The notes beneath the pieces were generated by a model. It had not been told where the DNA came from and made no database searches. It saw only the letters and a list, made by a program, of their open reading frames with translations. The position numbers and the translations under genes were made by a program. From Rickettsiales bacterium (GTDB lineage: Bacteria; Pseudomonadota; Alphaproteobacteria; Rickettsiales; UBA8987): DNA of 15,400 bases. Below, in pieces: positions 5,945 through 13,409 of this stretch (position 1 is the stretch's first letter; every line of letters starts with the position of its first letter). The stretch spans positions 15,570 to 30,969 of the forward strand of contig JAHDHN010000007.1 of NCBI GenBank assembly GCA_020631295.1. The letters run 5' to 3'.

Positions 5945-8215
5945 CTAATAAATACCGCTTCCAACACCCTCAATCACAGGCGGTAGGAATACATCCTCAA
6001 TACCTTGATTATCCTGCCCCTCTCCAAGCGGTAGATCCGTTAGTGGTGGCAAATCATCCACTGCAGGTATAGGGCGCATGGCATGATGCGTTGCAAAATA
6101 GAGATCCGATGCAATGACTTGTAATGGCTCAAACGGAAACAGCGCACGCTGCGGCGCCTGCCCTTGCTTGAACAGTTCGGAAAGGTAATGACGGTCCGCC
6201 GTTTCTTCAGACGGCAACATGCCCGTATTCACATCAATCACTTTCCGTGTGAGTGTTTTATCTGAACGGAATGGCGCAGGCTTTTCTTTGCCCTCATATA
6301 ATCCCTCCATCACACGGATGAAAATGGGCAGCGCGATGGAGGCGCCGGTCTCTTTTTTACCCAACGAAGCCGGCTGGTCCAACCCAGCATATACACCCAC
6401 CACATAATCCGGCGAAAAACCAATAAACCACGAATCTTTGCTGTCATTCGTAGTGCCTGTTTTTCCGGCCAGTGGCATGTTTAATTTACGCGCCTTCATA
6501 GCTGTGCCACGCTTTATCACGCCCTGCATTATGCTCACCAGCTGCGACACAGAAGCAGGATCCGCCACATATTCCTTTTCACCAACAAGCAAAGGCGGAT
6601 GATTCCGCGGCGTGTTGCAACTGTCACAACGGTAATTTGCATCACTCATCACCACATTGCCTGCTGCGTCCCGCACATGCGACACCAAGGATGCCTCTAA
6701 CTTCACACCACCATTGGCAAGCATGGCATAGGCCACACTCATATCCAACAGCGTGGCTTCCTGCGTGCCCAACACCATGGAAAGCACCTTGCCAGCATTT
6801 TCTTCCAACACACCAAAGCGCACCGCAAGCTCATGAATATGGTCTAGTCCCACCACCATGCCTAAATGCACCGTCATTACATTTAAAGAGCGCTCTAAAC
6901 CGCGACGAATGGTAGTTGGGCCATAATATTTGCCCGAATAGTTCTTAGGCTTCCATTCTATTTCACCTGTTTTCGCATCGGTAAAATAAATCTCCGCATC
7001 ATCCACCAAATCCGCAGGACTATAGCCTTGCTCTAGTGCAGCCAAATACACAAACGGCTTAAAGGCCGAGCCAGGCTGGCGCTTTGCTTGCACGGCACGG
7101 TTGAAAAAGTCATCCTCACGCGCACGGCCACCCACCATGGCACGCACTTGGCCAGAATGCACATCCATCACCACCACAGCACCGTTGATTAACGTTGCGT
7201 CAATCTCTTCATTTTCTTTTTGGCGTGTTTCATAGGCTGTAAGCTCTGCTTCCAATGCGTTTTGTGCAATCGTTTGCAGCTGGCTGTCTAAGGTAGTAAA
7301 AATACTTAAACCACCACGGTAAAACACATGCGTATCCACCTGTTCCAGCACTTTTTGGCGCACTGTTTCACTGAAGAAACTGGCTTTGGCCGTATCCACA
7401 TTTGCAGCCTCATCACGCTCTTGTACCAGCACGATCTCTGTTTCCTTGGCCGCTTGTGTTTCGGCGGGCGTTAAATACCCTTCCTCTTGCATGGCGTTCA
7501 GCACTAAATTCCGACGATGTTTGGCTTTGTTGTAATTACGGTACGGATTATAGGTGGTGGGCGCCTTGGGCAATGCGGCTAAAAGCGCACATTCCTCTGG
7601 CTGCAATTCCAACAACCCTTTGTTAAAATAACGCTGCGCAGCCACCGCCACGCCATAAGCCTGTTGGCCCAAGAAAATCTCGTTTAGATAGAGTTCCAGC
7701 ACCCGGTCTTTAGAGAGTGCTTTGGTCATACGCAGCGCCACAATCATCTCTTTGAGCTTGCGGGTAAGGCGACGCTCTTTCGAAAGCAGAATATTCTTCG
7801 CCACCTGCTGGGTGATGGTGGAAGCGCCCTGCATAGAGCGCCCGCGCGCATTATTCAAAAGCGCCCGTGCAAGCCCGCGCAGATCAATGCCATGATGCGT
7901 GTAAAAACGGCGATCTTCAATGGCAATAAAGGCCTGTCTTACACAATCTGGAATGGCGGTAATCGGCACGGTGATGCGGTGCTCATCCGCATATTCTTCC
8001 AGCAATTTTCCGTCCATGGTGTAAAGCCGGGTAATGCCTGCTGGGCTGTAATTAGCCAGCTGTGCATGATCAGGCACTTCCTGTGCAAAATATGCCACCA
8101 CAACAGCAAGCAAGAAAAACCCACACAGCAAACCAATCGGCAGCTGAATCAGCGCCCAAAGCATAACGCCTTTCAACAATGTCCATAGCTTTTGCATATA
8201 TGTCCCATACTCCAT
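5945..8215 (-). CDS. mrcA: Bifunctional penicillin-binding protein 1A
   Basis: Class A PBP of 756 aa that polymerises lipid II and cross-links peptidoglycan in the periplasm. One N-terminal membrane anchor (about 24-44) is followed by a GT51 glycosyltransferase domain (about 65-235): EDRRFYTHHGID at 100-111 (catalytic E100), QGASTITQQ at 129-137 and ELYLNEIFLG at 174-183. The transpeptidase domain (about 340-640) has SAFK with nucleophile S383, SLN at 443-445 and KTGT at 585-588, so both activities look intact. A CDSC pair (530-533) sits in a loop before the KTG motif. The C-terminal tail (about 690-756) is Pro/acid-rich. The ATG at 8215 has almost no Shine-Dalgarno; Met7 (8197), preceded by GGGA, is an alternative. 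It is transcribed away from hisG, with about 180 bp to the OmpA-like gene downstream. Confidence 0.96.
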   Translation of the reverse strand: MEYGTYMQKLWTLLKGVMLWALIQLPIGLLCGFFLLAVVVAYFAQEVPDHAQLANYSPAGITRLYTMDGKLLEEYADEHRITVPITAIPDCVRQAFIAIEDRRFYTHHGIDLRGLARALLNNARGRSMQGASTITQQVAKNILLSKERRLTRKLKEMIVALRMTKALSKDRVLELYLNEIFLGQQAYGVAVAAQRYFNKGLLELQPEECALLAALPKAPTTYNPYRNYNKAKHRRNLVLNAMQEEGYLTPAETQAAKETEIVLVQERDEAANVDTAKASFFSETVRQKVLEQVDTHVFYRGGLSIFTTLDSQLQTIAQNALEAELTAYETRQKENEEIDATLINGAVVVMDVHSGQVRAMVGGRAREDDFFNRAVQAKRQPGSAFKPFVYLAALEQGYSPADLVDDAEIYFTDAKTGEIEWKPKNYSGKYYGPTTIRRGLERSLNVMTVHLGMVVGLDHIHELAVRFGVLEENAGKVLSMVLGTQEATLLDMSVAYAMLANGGVKLEASLVSHVRDAAGNVVMSDANYRCDSCNTPRNHPPLLVGEKEYVADPASVSQLVSIMQGVIKRGTAMKARKLNMPLAGKTGTTNDSKDSWFIGFSPDYVVGVYAGLDQPASLGKKETGASIALPIFIRVMEGLYEGKEKPAPFRSDKTLTRKVIDVNTGMLPSEETADRHYLSELFKQGQAPQRALFPFEPLQVIASDLYFATHHAMRPIPAVDDLPPLTDLPLGEGQDNQGIEDVFLPPVIEGVGSGIY

Positions 8216-8294
8216 CTCTCAAGAAACTGTCATTATATTTCTATAAGAGCAGCCACGTCTTAGTGACATTCTTTTAACAAAAAATAGTCCTGTT

Positions 8295-8373
8295 TCCTGC
8301 GACTTGATCGCAGGATCAAATGTAGCAGTTATGTCGTCTCAGCATTTGACCCTGTGGTTTAACCACAGGGAAC
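8295..8373. repeat. Three-hairpin palindromic repeat, intact copy
   Basis: This element consists of a perfect 8-bp hairpin with loop CTTGA (8295-8302 with 8308-8315), a 7-bp pairing that encloses the middle (TCAAATG at 8316-8322 with CATTTGA at 8343-8349), and a perfect 9-bp hairpin with a 3-nt loop (8350-8358 with 8362-8370). From 8316 to 8373 it matches 13069-13126 at 52 of 58 positions, so it is a dispersed repeat and not a gene-specific terminator. It lies in the divergent spacer between mrcA and hisG. Confidence 0.85.
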
Positions 8374-8387
8374 CATTCTATTATAAT
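8359..8387 (+). promoter_or_regulatory. Possible hisG promoter
   Basis: A perfect -10 hexamer TATAAT lies at 8382-8387, about 57 nt upstream of the chosen hisG ATG. The only -35 at 17 nt spacing is the weak TTAACC (8359-8364), which falls inside the last hairpin of the palindromic repeat. If real, the repeat overlaps the promoter. Motif match only. Confidence 0.3.
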
Positions 8388-8443
8388 ATGCACGGGTCTC
8401 TTTTTACTTGCCTTGCGGTTGTTTTCATGCTGTTGCACCCAGC

Positions 8444-9079
8444 ATGACATTGACCATTGCCATACCCAAAGGACGCATTGCTGAGGAATTATTGCCACGC
8501 CTGGCTGAGGCCGGCATTGTGCCGGAAGATGCGTTTTTTGACAAAGCCTCACGCAAATTGCGCTTTGCAACGAATAAGGCAGATATTCAGCTGATTCGCG
8601 TGCGCAGTTTTGATGTGGCGACATATGTATCTTATGGCGGTGCCGATATTGGCATCGTCGGCAAAGATGTGTTAATGGAAATGGGCGAAGATAATCTGTA
8701 TATTCCGCTTGATCTTGGCATTGGCGCGTGCCGCATGTGCATTGCTGCTCCGGATGAGCTGGCAAATATGAACACATTACTGCAAGAATCTCATGTGCGT
8801 ATTGCCACAAAATATGTGCAAGTAACGAAAGACTATTTCGCCAGCCACGGCATTCAAGCCGAATGTATTAAGCTCAATGGTGCCATGGAGCTTGCGCCCA
8901 AAACAGGCTTAAGCGATTATATTGTGGATCTGGTAAGCACCGGCAATACACTTAAGGCCAACGGGCTGAAAGAAATTGCCACTATTGCAGATATCACCTC
9001 GCATGTGGTGGTAAACCAGGTGAGCTACAAAACCAAACGCACCGCGCTGGACGAAATCATCCAGGCACTAAAAGCGTAA
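8444..9079 (+). CDS. hisG: ATP phosphoribosyltransferase, short form (HisG)
   Basis: A 211-aa cytosolic enzyme that joins ATP and PRPP in the first step of histidine synthesis. Visible landmarks are the N-terminal strand TIAIPKGRI (4-12), GGADIGIVGKD (65-75) and the PRPP-binding loop DLVSTGNTLKANGL (162-175). It lacks the roughly 80-aa C-terminal ACT-like domain of long HisG, so it is the short form, which normally needs the HisZ regulatory subunit (family knowledge); no hisZ is in this window. I chose the ATG at 8444 because family members start at MTLTIA; an upstream in-frame TTG at 8408 would add 12 unlike residues. Neither start has a clear Shine-Dalgarno. lepA begins 15 nt after the stop, so the two are probably co-transcribed. 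Confidence 0.94.
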   Translation: MTLTIAIPKGRIAEELLPRLAEAGIVPEDAFFDKASRKLRFATNKADIQLIRVRSFDVATYVSYGGADIGIVGKDVLMEMGEDNLYIPLDLGIGACRMCIAAPDELANMNTLLQESHVRIATKYVQVTKDYFASHGIQAECIKLNGAMELAPKTGLSDYIVDLVSTGNTLKANGLKEIATIADITSHVVVNQVSYKTKRTALDEIIQALKA

Positions 9080-9094
9080 GAAACGGTTACATCC

Positions 9095-10888
9095 ATGCAG
9101 CATATTCGTAATTTTTCTATCATCGCGCATATTGACCACGGAAAATCTACCTTGGCAGACCGACTCATTGAGCATTGCGGCGCGCTGGAGCAACGTGAGA
9201 TGAGCGCCCAAGTGCTGGATAATATGGATATTGAGCGCGAGCGCGGCATCACCATTAAATCCCAAACGGTGCGATTACGCTATAAAGCCAAAGACGGCGA
9301 GACCTATCAGCTAAACTTAATGGATACGCCAGGCCATGTGGATTTTGCCTATGAGGTGAGCCGCAGCCTTGCTGCCTGTGAGGGCAGCCTGCTGGTGGTG
9401 GATGCCAGCCAAGGCGTAGAAGCGCAAACGCTGGCCAATGTGTATCAAGCCATTGAGAATAACCATGAGCTTATTCCAGTGCTGAACAAGATTGACCTGC
9501 CCTCAGCAGAGCCGGAGCGCATCAAAGCGCAGGTGGAAGAGGTGATTGGCATTGATGCAAGTGATGCGATTGAGGCCAGCGCCAAAACCGGCCTGGGCAT
9601 TGAAGATATTTTGGAAGCCATTGTAACCCGTCTGCCTGCGCCAGAAGGCAATACAGAAGCGCCGCTGCAGGCCTTGCTGGTGGATAGCTGGTATGACCCG
9701 TATCTGGGCGTGATGATTTTGGTGCGAGTGATGCAAGGCACTATCAAAAAAGGCATGAAGATCACCATGATGCAAACCGGTGCGCGCCATAGCCTAGACC
9801 ATGTGGGCGTGTTCAGCCCCAAGCAAGAAATGGTGGAGGAGTTGAAGGCCGGTGAAGTAGGGTTTATCACTGCCAGCATCAAGCAGGTGAGTGAGTGCAA
9901 AGTGGGTGACACAATCACCGAAGAAAAGCGCCCCTGCGACGCAGCACTTGATGGCTTTAAGCCGAATTTGCCGGTGGTATTTTGCGGGTTGTTCCCAGTC
10001 GATGCCTCTGATTTTGACAGCTTGCGTGATGCAATGGGCAAGCTGCATCTGAATGATGCCAGTTTTGAATTTGAACAAGAGACCAGCGCGGCCTTGGGCC
10101 TGGGTTTTCGTTGCGGATTTTTAGGGCTGTTGCATTTGGAAATTATTCAAGAGCGCCTGGACCGTGAATTTGGACTGGATCTGATTACCACCGCGCCAAG
10201 TGTGGTCTATAGCATGCATTTGAATGACGGCACGGAGCTGCTCTTGCATAACCCTGCCGACATGCCAGACCCAACGCTGATTGACCGTATTGAAGAGCCT
10301 TGGATCAAGGCCACTATTTTGGTGCCGGATGAATATCTGGGCAGTGTACTGCAGCTTTGTACGGACAAGCGCGGCGTGCAGAAAAACCTCACCTATGCCG
10401 GCAACCGCGCCATGGTGGAATACCGCCTGCCGCTGAATGAGGTGGTGTTTGATTTTTACGATCGCCTGAAATCCATTACCCGTGGCTATGCCAGCTTTGA
10501 CTGGGAAATGGATGGCAAAGAAGAAGGTGATTTGGTGAAAGTAAATATTCTGGTGAATGCAGAACCGGTAGATGCGCTGGCCATGATTGTGCACCGTTCT
10601 CAAGCAGAAACACGCGGCCGAGCACTCTGCACACGCTTGAAAGATTTAATTCCGCGCCAGCTGTTTAAAATTGCGCTGCAAGCCGCCATTGGCGGCAAGG
10701 TGATTGCGCGTGAGACCATCAGCGCTATGCGCAAAGACGTGACCGCCAAATGCTATGGCGGCGATATTACCCGTAAGAAAAAGCTCTTAGAAAAGCAGAA
10801 AAAGGGGAAGAAGAAAATGCGTAGCTTCGGCAATGTAGAAATCCCACAAACGGCCTTCCTTGCCGCGCTCAAAATGGGCGATGATTAG
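9095..10888 (+). CDS. lepA: Translation elongation factor 4 (LepA)
   Basis: A 597-aa GTPase that acts on the ribosome, proposed to aid back-translocation and initiation. Length is standard. G-domain motifs are all present: P-loop AHIDHGKST (11-19), switch I RERGITIKSQTV (48-59), DTPGHVDF (77-84) and NKID (131-134). EF-G-like domains II, III and V follow, and the LepA-specific C-terminal domain shows the typical CYGGDITRKKKLLEKQKKGK stretch. The first ATG agrees with family starts (MQHIRNFSIIAHIDHGKS); the ribosome-binding site is weak. It lies 15 nt downstream of hisG. No convincing intrinsic terminator follows; the gene runs into a repeat-filled gap. Confidence 0.97.
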   Translation: MQHIRNFSIIAHIDHGKSTLADRLIEHCGALEQREMSAQVLDNMDIERERGITIKSQTVRLRYKAKDGETYQLNLMDTPGHVDFAYEVSRSLAACEGSLLVVDASQGVEAQTLANVYQAIENNHELIPVLNKIDLPSAEPERIKAQVEEVIGIDASDAIEASAKTGLGIEDILEAIVTRLPAPEGNTEAPLQALLVDSWYDPYLGVMILVRVMQGTIKKGMKITMMQTGARHSLDHVGVFSPKQEMVEELKAGEVGFITASIKQVSECKVGDTITEEKRPCDAALDGFKPNLPVVFCGLFPVDASDFDSLRDAMGKLHLNDASFEFEQETSAALGLGFRCGFLGLLHLEIIQERLDREFGLDLITTAPSVVYSMHLNDGTELLLHNPADMPDPTLIDRIEEPWIKATILVPDEYLGSVLQLCTDKRGVQKNLTYAGNRAMVEYRLPLNEVVFDFYDRLKSITRGYASFDWEMDGKEEGDLVKVNILVNAEPVDALAMIVHRSQAETRGRALCTRLKDLIPRQLFKIALQAAIGGKVIARETISAMRKDVTAKCYGGDITRKKKLLEKQKKGKKKMRSFGNVEIPQTAFLAALKMGDD

Positions 10889-10930
10889 ATGGCACTGCCA
10901 CATTTACTCTGAGATAAAGCTATAATTTTA

Positions 10931-11000
10931 TTGTCATTCCGCCTGTCCGCCGAAGCTTTACGCGTAGGCGGAAGTGAAACGAGGAATCTCGTGCCCGGAT
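10931..11000. repeat. Palindromic repeat carrying a 31-bp inserted module
   Basis: TGTCATTCCG (10932-10941) continues at AGTGAAACGAGGAATCTC (10973-10990) once the block 10942-10972 is removed. The rejoined sequence resembles the widespread intergenic motif that starts TGTCATTCCGAG and ends CGAGGAATCTC. The removed 31-bp block (CCTGTCCGCC ... GGCGGA) is homologous to 13030-13059 and is itself a hairpin (TCCGCC at 10946-10951 with GGCGGA at 10967-10972). The right boundary near 11000 is approximate. Confidence 0.65.
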
Positions 11001-11033
11001 GGTGAGTCGTACGTAGAAGTCACGTATACCACA

Positions 11034-11189
11034 CTCTATACTAATTCCACTTAACTTTTTGCAATCCCTGACAAGCGCAGCGCAGATCGGGGATCCAGAG
11101 TTAACAAGCACTGTCTATCGTTTCGCTCTGGGCCCTCGCTTTCGCAAGGGCTTCAAAATGGGAAGTTATTAAGTGGAACTACTATAGAG
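11034..11189. mobile_element. MITE-like element with 21-bp terminal inverted repeats
   Basis: Left end 11034-11054 (CTCTATACTAATTCCACTTAA) and the reverse complement of the right end 11169-11189 match at 19 of 21 positions without gaps. The total length is 156 bp, with no coding capacity. Inside are two hairpins: ATCCCTG/CGGGGAT around 11064-11094 and an imperfect GCCCTCGC pairing around 11132-11151. No target-site duplication is obvious. The size, terminal repeats and lack of genes suggest a non-autonomous miniature element, but no transposase partner is in the window. Confidence 0.6.
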
Positions 11190-11243
11190 GCACTCAGCAT
11201 GAGGGCATACTTTGCTACAAAACAAGGCACGGCTGCAGTGGTA

Positions 11244-11273
11244 TGAGATCCTTCGCATACGCTCAGGATGACA
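11244..11273 (-). repeat. Short dispersed palindromic motif
   Basis: On the minus strand this reads TGTCATCCTGAGCG then TATGCGAAGGATCTCA. I recognise this as a variant of a motif (TGTCATCCTGAGCG ... GAAGGATC) found in intergenic regions of many unrelated bacteria. It forms a weak hairpin (ATCCT with AGGAT). It is the same general type as the host repeat at 10931. Confidence 0.55.
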
Positions 11274-11335
11274 ACAAAAATTTATAGCCTTAGCTCTTTA
11301 AAGCACCCTCCGCCGATAGTTTCTTAGGAGCTCTA

Positions 11336-12988
11336 TTAAAACAACTTATCAAACAGCTGTTTTTTTAGATCCTGCGTGCCTTCTAGCTTATCTATGCCAA
11401 GCTTATCGCCCAGCAGGTTTTGTGCCTCACCGGAATTAAGCAGCTTTTGGATACCGTCTTTTACCGGTGCAGTGCCCAGCAACGCTCTGGTATCCGGCTT
11501 GATTTCCGGCGCATGGAACGGCCCTTTAATTTTCACCGGCACTGCCCAGCCTTCGCTAGAGGTGGTAAGCGTAGGAATAATCGTATAATCCACACGCATG
11601 GCAGGCAGATCCACCTTGCCCTTGCCACCAATCTGCATGGTGGGTAGTTTCATGGAAAGATCGCTGTTTTGCAGCACACCTTGCTGCAGGGTGAAGCTCG
11701 CACTGCTTTGCAGCACCGGCGTGTTGCGGCCCTTGCTGTTTAATGCACCCACTAGGCTTTTTATGTCTTTGATATCCAGTGCAGAAAGATCAATGCCCTT
11801 CAGCACGCCTTCATTGGTGGCAATGGTGCCACGGCCTTGCAAGCTGCGCACCAAGGCTGCCTCACTATTGCCGCGTGCAGAGAATTTCACATGCAAATCA
11901 CCCACCGCATCTAAACGGTCAAAACCCATAAAATCATGCAAAAAGTCACCCAATTTCACACCGGTAAGCGCCATGTCTTTTTGCATGGAAAGCGTGTTAT
12001 TGCGTGCATCCAGCATGGCCTTGCCGCTGGCTGTACCTCCATATAGCTGTGATTCATGCAGCACAAATTCTGCATTGCCCGCCTTGTTGATAAAACGCAA
12101 TGCGGTGGGCCCAAGGGTCATTTCTGTGGTGGTAATACCGTCTGTTTTAATGGCAAGATCTGCATTAAAATGGCGCAAGCCAGAAAGATCCAGCGGTGTG
12201 TTATCCCATTGCTGCAGTGGCGTGCTTGTGGCTTGTGAATCCGAAGTGTGCCTTTGCGCAGCTGCATTCACGCGCGGTGTGGAAGGTGCAGAGGTGCCAT
12301 TAGCGCGTGGCGCAAGGCTTGCCTGCACACGCTCGGAGGTAAGTAACAATTCGGGTACATTAATGTGGTTCACCGCAATATCACCCTCAAGAGCAGGCAG
12401 CTTGCCTGTTTTCACACTCACCTTACCCGTGATGCGAAGCGTGTCTATATCCGCCTGCAGATCCCGCAAATTATACTGCCCACCCTGGCGCTGCGCGGTG
12501 GCCTTAATGCTGAGTGCAAGCGGCTGCTGCATGGTAATGCGTACCGGAAAGGCATCATCATTCACCGCAATAATTTTGGTCGCACCGTCCTGCCCAGCAC
12601 TATATTCAAGCGCATTGGGAATATCGATATCCAGATCCATCTTCTGGCCGTTAATCACGCCCTCAATATTCAAAGAAATACTGCGCTTTAACAGTGAGAT
12701 CACATTGGTTTTCAGCACCGTGTTGGAAAGATCATAGCGTGCACCAGGCTTGATTAAACTGGCCTTGTCCAGCTCTACCACAAAATTGGGGAAACCTGTG
12801 TAAGACAGCTCGCCCGGCATCACCAAGCTATATTCGGTGTTATCTTCGACTGCTTGCTGCAACATATGTTTTACTTTTTCAGGCGAGAGAAAATAAGGCA
12901 GCGCAAGCAGCCCAGCCCCCACCAGCACCACCACAATCAGCATACAAATCAGCAGCGTAATTATCGCCCGTTTCAGTATTTTACCCAT
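11336..12988 (-). CDS. AsmA-family envelope protein
   Basis: A 550-aa protein with one N-terminal membrane anchor (about 6-33), then a long beta-rich periplasmic region. The C-terminal half (roughly 270-530) has the AsmA-like pattern: repeated short amphipathic strands, LYGGTASGKAMLD, and later GKVDLPAMRVDYTIIPTL and VPVKIKGPFHAPEIKPD. AsmA/TamB-type proteins are thought to bridge inner and outer membranes and help lipid transport (family knowledge); the substrate here is unknown. I chose the ATG at 12988 because a good Shine-Dalgarno (AAAGGA) lies about 8 nt upstream. The same frame stays open for another 30 codons to 13078, but those codons are read through a palindromic repeat and are unlikely to be protein. 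No gene overlaps it, and the 3' end faces lepA across the repeat gap. Confidence 0.88.
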   Translation of the reverse strand: MGKILKRAIITLLICMLIVVVLVGAGLLALPYFLSPEKVKHMLQQAVEDNTEYSLVMPGELSYTGFPNFVVELDKASLIKPGARYDLSNTVLKTNVISLLKRSISLNIEGVINGQKMDLDIDIPNALEYSAGQDGATKIIAVNDDAFPVRITMQQPLALSIKATAQRQGGQYNLRDLQADIDTLRITGKVSVKTGKLPALEGDIAVNHINVPELLLTSERVQASLAPRANGTSAPSTPRVNAAAQRHTSDSQATSTPLQQWDNTPLDLSGLRHFNADLAIKTDGITTTEMTLGPTALRFINKAGNAEFVLHESQLYGGTASGKAMLDARNNTLSMQKDMALTGVKLGDFLHDFMGFDRLDAVGDLHVKFSARGNSEAALVRSLQGRGTIATNEGVLKGIDLSALDIKDIKSLVGALNSKGRNTPVLQSSASFTLQQGVLQNSDLSMKLPTMQIGGKGKVDLPAMRVDYTIIPTLTTSSEGWAVPVKIKGPFHAPEIKPDTRALLGTAPVKDGIQKLLNSGEAQNLLGDKLGIDKLEGTQDLKKQLFDKLF

Positions 12989-13017
12989 GTTATTTCCTTT
13001 AACACACAAATCTTGCT

Positions 13018-13126
13018 TCCTGCGACTTGCCTGTCCGCCATAGCCTTGGCGACGGCGGAACCGCAGGATCAAATACAACAGTCATGTCGTCTCAGCATTT
13101 GACCCTGTGGATAAACCACAGGGAAC
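13018..13126. repeat. Second copy of the three-hairpin repeat, interrupted by a 30-bp module
   Basis: The host repeat is the same as 8295-8373 and in the same orientation. Removing 13030-13059 gives TCCTGCGACTTG joined to ACCGCAGGA, which differs from 8295-8315 at one position. The distal part 13069-13126 matches 8316-8373 at 52 of 58 positions and keeps its 8-bp hairpin (13103-13110 with 13116-13123). The inserted 30 bp begin CCTGTCCGCC and end GGCGGA, and fold on TCCGCC (13034-13039) with GGCGGA (13054-13059). The element lies just upstream of the AsmA-family gene. Confidence 0.85.
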
Positions 13127-13149
13127 AGTGCTTGTTATTAAATAATTCT

Positions 13150-13350
13150 CTAATTCACATCCTCCGGCGGATCACCCCAGCCAGAGCGCACCACCGTGCC
13201 ATATTCGTCCAGCTCCAAATTATCGCGTGTTTTGATGTGATGCAGTAAAATCGGTTCCTTGGTAGCACTAACCTCCACCACCCACCAGGCCTGCTTGCCC
13301 TGGTTCTTGCCCAATACCACCACTTCGCGCTTGTTTGATTGCTTGGTCAT
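13150..13350 (-). CDS. Small conserved-looking hypothetical protein
   Basis: A 66-aa soluble protein with no signal peptide or membrane segment. The sequence is strand-like and ordered: REVVVLGKNQGKQAWWVVEV (8-27), ILLHHIKTRDNLELDEYG and a C-terminal SGWGDPPEDV. The folded look, the lack of low complexity and codon use like its neighbours argue for a real gene. I have a vague memory of similar small alphaproteobacterial proteins but cannot name a family. The ATG at 13350 has no clear Shine-Dalgarno. It lies about 100 bp past the AT-rich orphan gene and ahead of the repeat upstream of the AsmA gene, all on the same strand. Confidence 0.6.
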   Translation of the reverse strand: MTKQSNKREVVVLGKNQGKQAWWVVEVSATKEPILLHHIKTRDNLELDEYGTVVRSGWGDPPEDVN

Positions 13351-13409
13351 AACATCACGTACTATACTGTTTTATGAACAGAACACAACTCTGGGGTATG
13401 AGTGAGATA

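Larger units (their letters stand above)
10889..11335. other. 447-bp gene-free gap filled with repeats
   Basis: This is the longest gap in the window. It holds an interrupted palindromic repeat (10931-11000), a MITE-like element (11034-11189) and a small repeat read on the minus strand (11244-11273), listed separately. The stretches 11190-11243 and 11274-11335 show nothing I can interpret. A 63-codon open frame on the minus strand is made of repeat sequence and is not counted as a gene. lepA ends at the left and the AsmA-family gene ends at the right, so transcription converges here. Confidence 0.7.

Noticed and set aside
8232..8237. TATAAT on the minus strand as an mrcA promoter
   Set aside because: The hexamer is perfect and close to the start, but there is no acceptable -35 at 16-19 nt, so I did not list it as a feature.
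8350..8370. Hairpin taken as a Rho-independent terminator
   Set aside because: No T-run follows on either strand, no gene ends nearby, and a similar hairpin at 13103-13123 is part of the same dispersed repeat.
8408..8443. An upstream TTG start for hisG adding 12 residues
   Set aside because: The extra residues are Cys-rich and unlike HisG N termini, which begin at the TIAIPKGRI strand. No Shine-Dalgarno precedes the TTG.
10920..11111. A 63-codon open frame on the minus strand in the repeat gap
   Set aside because: It is read entirely through the interrupted palindrome and the MITE-like element, has an Arg/Ser/Cys-rich composition and no ribosome-binding site. Repeat sequence explains it.
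11598..12737. A long plus-strand open frame antisense to the AsmA gene
   Set aside because: It mirrors the codon structure of a well-supported gene on the other strand, is rich in Ser/Cys/Pro/Leu as antisense frames are, and shows no domain.
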